Source of the DNA: Gibbula magus
Lineage: Eukaryota > Mollusca > Gastropoda > Trochida > Trochidae
Reading direction: 5' to 3'
NCBI GenBank assembly: GCA_936450465.1
Contig: OW388297.1
Span: 52,506,989-52,570,988, forward strand
DNA: 64,000 nucleotides
Positions 60,677 through 64,000 of the stretch are shown here, one piece after another. The stretch's first letter is position 1, and every line of letters begins with the position of its first letter. The position numbers and the translations under genes are program-made. The notes under the pieces were generated by a model. The model saw only the letters and a list, made by a program, of their open reading frames with translations, was not told where the DNA came from and searched no databases.

Positions 60677-60997
60677 TTGATGAGACATTTAACTGACAGC
60701 CTTATCCAATATGTTTTGTCAATGTCGAGCTCAAGAAAGAGACTGGAAGCATATAATGAACGGTTACCAGAACAAACCTTAAATGGGCTTCTTGGACATA
60801 AAAGGGTAATGCGTTCTGCAGATCAAAGCAATTGCTTTTGGAGGATCAAATCATCTTTCCAGTGTAGATACTGTTACTCAACAATGGGCTTCAAGTTGAA
60901 GACAGATTACACATTGATCAATCATGCCTTCAAAGGAGTGACTGAGCTCTTAAAGACTTCACTGAAAACCTTAAGAACATTCCGAAGTATAAACTAA
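60677..60997 (+). CDS. R2 segment, unit 3
   Basis: Open for the same length as units 1 and 2. Differences from unit 1: Gly for Asp in GLLDHK and Ser for Leu in RIKLSF. The cysteine cluster CRYCY is as in unit 1. Function unknown. Confidence 0.35.
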   Translation: MMRHLTDSLIQYVLSMSSSRKRLEAYNERLPEQTLNGLLGHKRVMRSADQSNCFWRIKSSFQCRYCYSTMGFKLKTDYTLINHAFKGVTELLKTSLKTLRTFRSIN

Positions 60998-61258
60998 TGA
61001 TTAACATAAACAATGTTTCATGGTAAGACATTTAGGGGTTTGTTAGATGAAGATCGTTGTAAATCTATTGAGAGTGGTGATTTGAGCCTTTTACATTGAT
61101 TTAAAGAGTATTTTCAATTTTGCCAGTTACTGTTATCAGTCTAGTTAGCATACACCCTAGTACAGAAAGCCATACGAAATGTAGCAAGACTTTGAGTGAT
61201 GGAAACTGTGCGCGTTGTGACTTGAGGGGAAAGTTGCATCAACTTAACGATCCCAGGT

Positions 61259-61644
61259 CATCCTCAGTTACCCATGGTCTTATATATGCTCCGTTACTCA
61301 CCACTATCACCATGGGAAACCTTATCGGGGGAATATGTTCTCAAATTACCCGCCCTTGGCCAGCGTGACGAAGTCAGTAACCAACGATAATGCTCAATGG
61401 GATAAGACGGAAATGGTCAAGGGAGATAACCGGTGACGGATGGCTAACACAATGACCTCACTTGCTTTGAAACGAAGTGATATGAATTGTCATTGGCTTG
61501 CAGGTCCAAGCTGCTTAACAGTTTGATTGGCTCACGCTGACCAGGGGCGGGTAATTTGGATACAGATTCTCCTGATAATGTTTCCCATGGGTGATATAGT
61601 GGAGAGTAACGGAGCATATATAAGATCATGGGTAACCAAGGATG
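61259..61644. mobile_element. MITE-A, 386 bp (unit 3)
   Basis: Same site and orientation as the unit 1 copy (36083-36466), with matching ends CATCCTC/GGATG. Unit 2 lacks it. Confidence 0.8.
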
Positions 61645-62260
61645 TGTGGAGTTATAAGCCATTAAATATTGATCTTTTGAAGTTATGAGCCATTGCATAG
61701 TTATCCTTTCAACTCACAAGCCATTGAATAGTTGTCCTTTGAAGGCATTATTATATCGAAATCACTAAATACCAAAACTCATCTTCATACGAACCGGAGG
61801 AAAGGACATGAGTATCAGTCAGAAAACCTGTTACATTAAGCATCATTTGGTGACTTTTCAAGAAAAGATAACATTGAAATTACCTATTTAAGTTTACATC
61901 CATAGCAGTCAAAGATTATTGTAAGGGTTTAATAAATTAATACACAGATAGTGGTTTAAAATACTTCCCTAGCGTTGCTAAATAATGCAACACTCAACAA
62001 AATGATGTCGCTTCATTGTTCATATACTGATCAAAGATATACACGAGCCCCTGAATTATTTTCAGGGACGATATTACAAGCAATTACATCAGTAGCAGCT
62101 AATGAATTGAGGCTATAGCTTCTCACAAGAATTACGCTCATTAAACAAGCACAGTTTTTTAAATCGTATGGTCCCACATGATATTTGGTAATGTAATTTA
62201 GAGTTTCATAGCATTTCAAAGCATATCCATATTGTTCCAGTGTAATTATTATTTTTGCAG

Positions 62261-62499
62261 GCAGAAAGCCCGTGACACCGTCGTGGCTGTGCATGAAGGT
62301 GGAACCTGCGAGCGTCGACTGGAACCAGTACACCATGGACAGTACTATACTGAAATTCAATGAAGCAGTGCATCGATCATTTGCTGAAAAGCTCCGTCCC
62401 ACATATAATCTGTCACCCAGAACCAAGAGCAAAATATTCAATATTCAAATCTCTCAGATGTCCGAAATTAAGACATCTTTAGGGCTCCATTTTGTATAA
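62261..62499 (+). CDS. 'WNQY' terminal exon, unit 3 (most intact copy)
   Basis: Acceptor ATTATTTTTGCAG ending at 62260, phase as in unit 1, then 79 codons to TAA. Features: VTPSWLCMKVEPASVDWNQY, LKFNEAVHRSFAEKLRPTYN, SPRTKSKIFNIQISQMSEIK. It has the 14 codons missing in unit 1 and an unaltered acceptor. No known domain recognised. GC-rich 5' end as in the other copies. Confidence 0.4.
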
Positions 62500-63147
62500 T
62501 TATTTGAATCGTTGTAAAATATTGTTGGTAAGAAAAACTTTTTTCTGAGACTAAATGTTAGTCTTCACAAATACAGTAATGTACAGTACAGTACAGGGTT
62601 CTCAAGCCCTCAGTTGGACTTGAACCCTGGAACCTTTGATTTGATGTCGATTAGTCTCGTTGCTGTGCATTCTCGTCCTAATATTTGACTACTTGTATGA
62701 ACAATCAAACCATGGAAGGATACTCACTTATTCATTTCAGAAACCTACCGGTGATCAAGAGTTTTCTGTTTACATTATCATTAGATAAATAAAGGTGGGA
62801 GATAGCACAGTTTAATTCAGATCAAACTGTTCGACGTAACTGTTGATATTTGTTATTGATATTTTTTCAAACATTGTTTTTGTCCCTAATATGTGTCATG
62901 GCATTGTATAAAATTACATACTGTTCATGTAAATAGATTAATCGAATACTTGACGACCATTCGAATGATATTATGATATAAACTCGTACTGTATGCAATT
63001 CGCAAGAAGACGAAAGCAAAATAAATTGTTAAAATTTGTATATAAACTCATTGTCTGGATAAGACACCTATGACCATGTTGTATTTGTTTAGATGTAATG
63101 ATTCCTTGCTTAAGCAAAAGTAACTTATTTGAAGGGACCACTGCCAC

Positions 63148-63563
63148 ACCATTCTCGGTTACCCAGGGTTTTATATATGCTCCGTTACTCTCCACTATAT
63201 AACCCCTGGGTAACTCTATCAGAGGAATCTGTACTCAAATTACCCGCCCTTGGCCGGCGTGAGCCAATCAAACTTCTACACAGCTTGGACCTGCGAGCCA
63301 ATGACAATTCATATCACTTCGTTTCAAAGCAAGCGAGGTAATTTTGTTAGCAATCCGTCACCGGTTATCTCCCTTGACCTTCTCCGTCTTATCCTATTGA
63401 GCATTCTCTTTAGTATACTGTTAGTTAGTTGTGTTAGTTACTGACTTTGTCACGCCGACCAAGGGAGGATAATTTTATGTACAGATTTCTCTGAAATAAT
63501 CTCCCAGGGGTGATATAATGGAGAGGAACGGACCATATATAAAACCCTGGGTAACCGAGGATG
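63148..63563. mobile_element. MITE-A, subfamily 2, 416 bp (unit 3)
   Basis: Ends CATTCTCGGTTACCCAGGG and its inverse at 63545-63563. The inner part shares CAAATTACCCGCCCTTGGCC and ACCGGTTATCTCCCTTGACC with the other MITE-A copies. It occupies the same place as the truncated copy in unit 2. Confidence 0.8.
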
Positions 63564-63942
63564 CTCCCGCACCGGAACACTGCCAATTCAAGATCTGTCT
63601 GTTTCACTCTTACAGATGTTTGTTTGGAAAATTACATTTGTCTGCTTGGCGCACCAGCGATGTACATTGTCCGGTATGCTATCAAATCGCGACACGACAA
63701 ATATATTGTCACCATACTGAATCAATTATGATAAGCATTAAAATGGTTATTTTGGGCAGCAGTCGATTCTTCTCGACAAAAAAACACTGTTATAAAGTTT
63801 GACATTTTGACTCCATTAACATACTTTTTTTCCATTTGAAGGGTAGCACGTTTGGAAATAAAGAGATTTCACCAAATGGAAGAAAAATGTTACCAATTGC
63901 AAAGCAATCCTTCTCACAAGATGGTTCTGGACGGGTTAAGTA
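63564..63942. other. sequence not found in units 1-2
   Basis: Begins CTCCCGCACCGGAACACTGC. No repeat or gene recognised. It may be the right flank of the array or an insertion. Confidence 0.4.
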
Positions 63943-64000
63943 ATGGAGAATGCATTCGGAGCTGTGGATTTGTTTAAAATAATCAACGAGCACCGAAGGG
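63943..64000. repeat. left arm of palindrome, cut by window end
   Basis: ATGGAGAATGCATTCGGAGC onward matches the left arm at 54292. The sequence ends in the loop (CACCGAAGGG). Confidence 0.75.

Larger units (their letters stand above)
53490..64000 (+). repeat. macrosatellite unit 3 (cut by window end)
   Basis: Collinear with units 1 and 2 as far as about 63150. There a complete MITE sits where unit 2 has a truncated one. From 63564 the sequence is not found in units 1 or 2, and the window ends inside a palindrome arm. Whether unit 3 resumes or the array ends here cannot be seen. Confidence 0.85.

Overview
This is eukaryotic, AT-rich, repeat-dominated DNA, most probably from a marine mollusc and quite possibly a gastropod. 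The evidence is indirect: tRNA-headed SINEs whose bodies end in GCGGCGTTAAAC followed by ACCTC-type microsatellite, SINE/LINE tails of the GCGCxxTGAGCATG...CGCAATATAAAT type, scattered TAGGCCTAC motifs, long foldback elements and AACGTT-rich satellite. No complete, recognisable host gene can be supported anywhere in the window. Almost everything that can be annotated is repeat structure, plus a few candidate exons and decayed coding fragments.

Layout. 1-2410: a CATGGAAACC minisatellite, then a 0.7-kb tandem triplication carrying a short ORF. 3030-3300: a minus-strand promoter-like cluster (CRE octamer, TATA box, splice donor). 3300-8570: AT-rich, no recognised gene, one perfect-looking 70-bp hairpin. 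8575-15100: a run of non-autonomous DNA transposons (a nested pair, a foldback element, a TTAA-flanked MITE, a 1.6-kb element with GC-rich subterminal repeats). 15100-19860: little of note. 19860-22880: more foldback elements with paired TGACGTCA octamers. 23985-26605: a 1.2-1.4 kb tandem duplication with a candidate exon. 26955-30383: a higher-order satellite (336 bp = 3 x about 112 bp) interrupted by an 877-bp foldback insertion.

30393-64000: the main feature, a macrosatellite. An 11.4-11.7 kb unit is repeated head-to-tail (30393-41824, 41825-53489, 53490 to beyond the window end). Each unit contains SINEs of three families, a Penelope-like/hammerhead-like fragment, a 39-bp minisatellite with captured SINE pieces, MITEs, a 73-bp minisatellite, and a set of four mutually related coding-like segments (called R1-R4 here). 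One further exon-like segment lies behind a canonical splice acceptor. The units differ by insertions, deletions and inversions that do not fit a single simple duplication history.

Function. The best candidate for something undescribed is the R-segment family plus the 'WNQY' terminal exon inside the 12-kb amplicon. They stay open in all or most units, and one inter-unit deletion in the terminal exon is exactly 14 codons. I cannot assign either to a known protein family. Transcript data and a dN/dS test between units would decide whether they are genes or neutral passengers.
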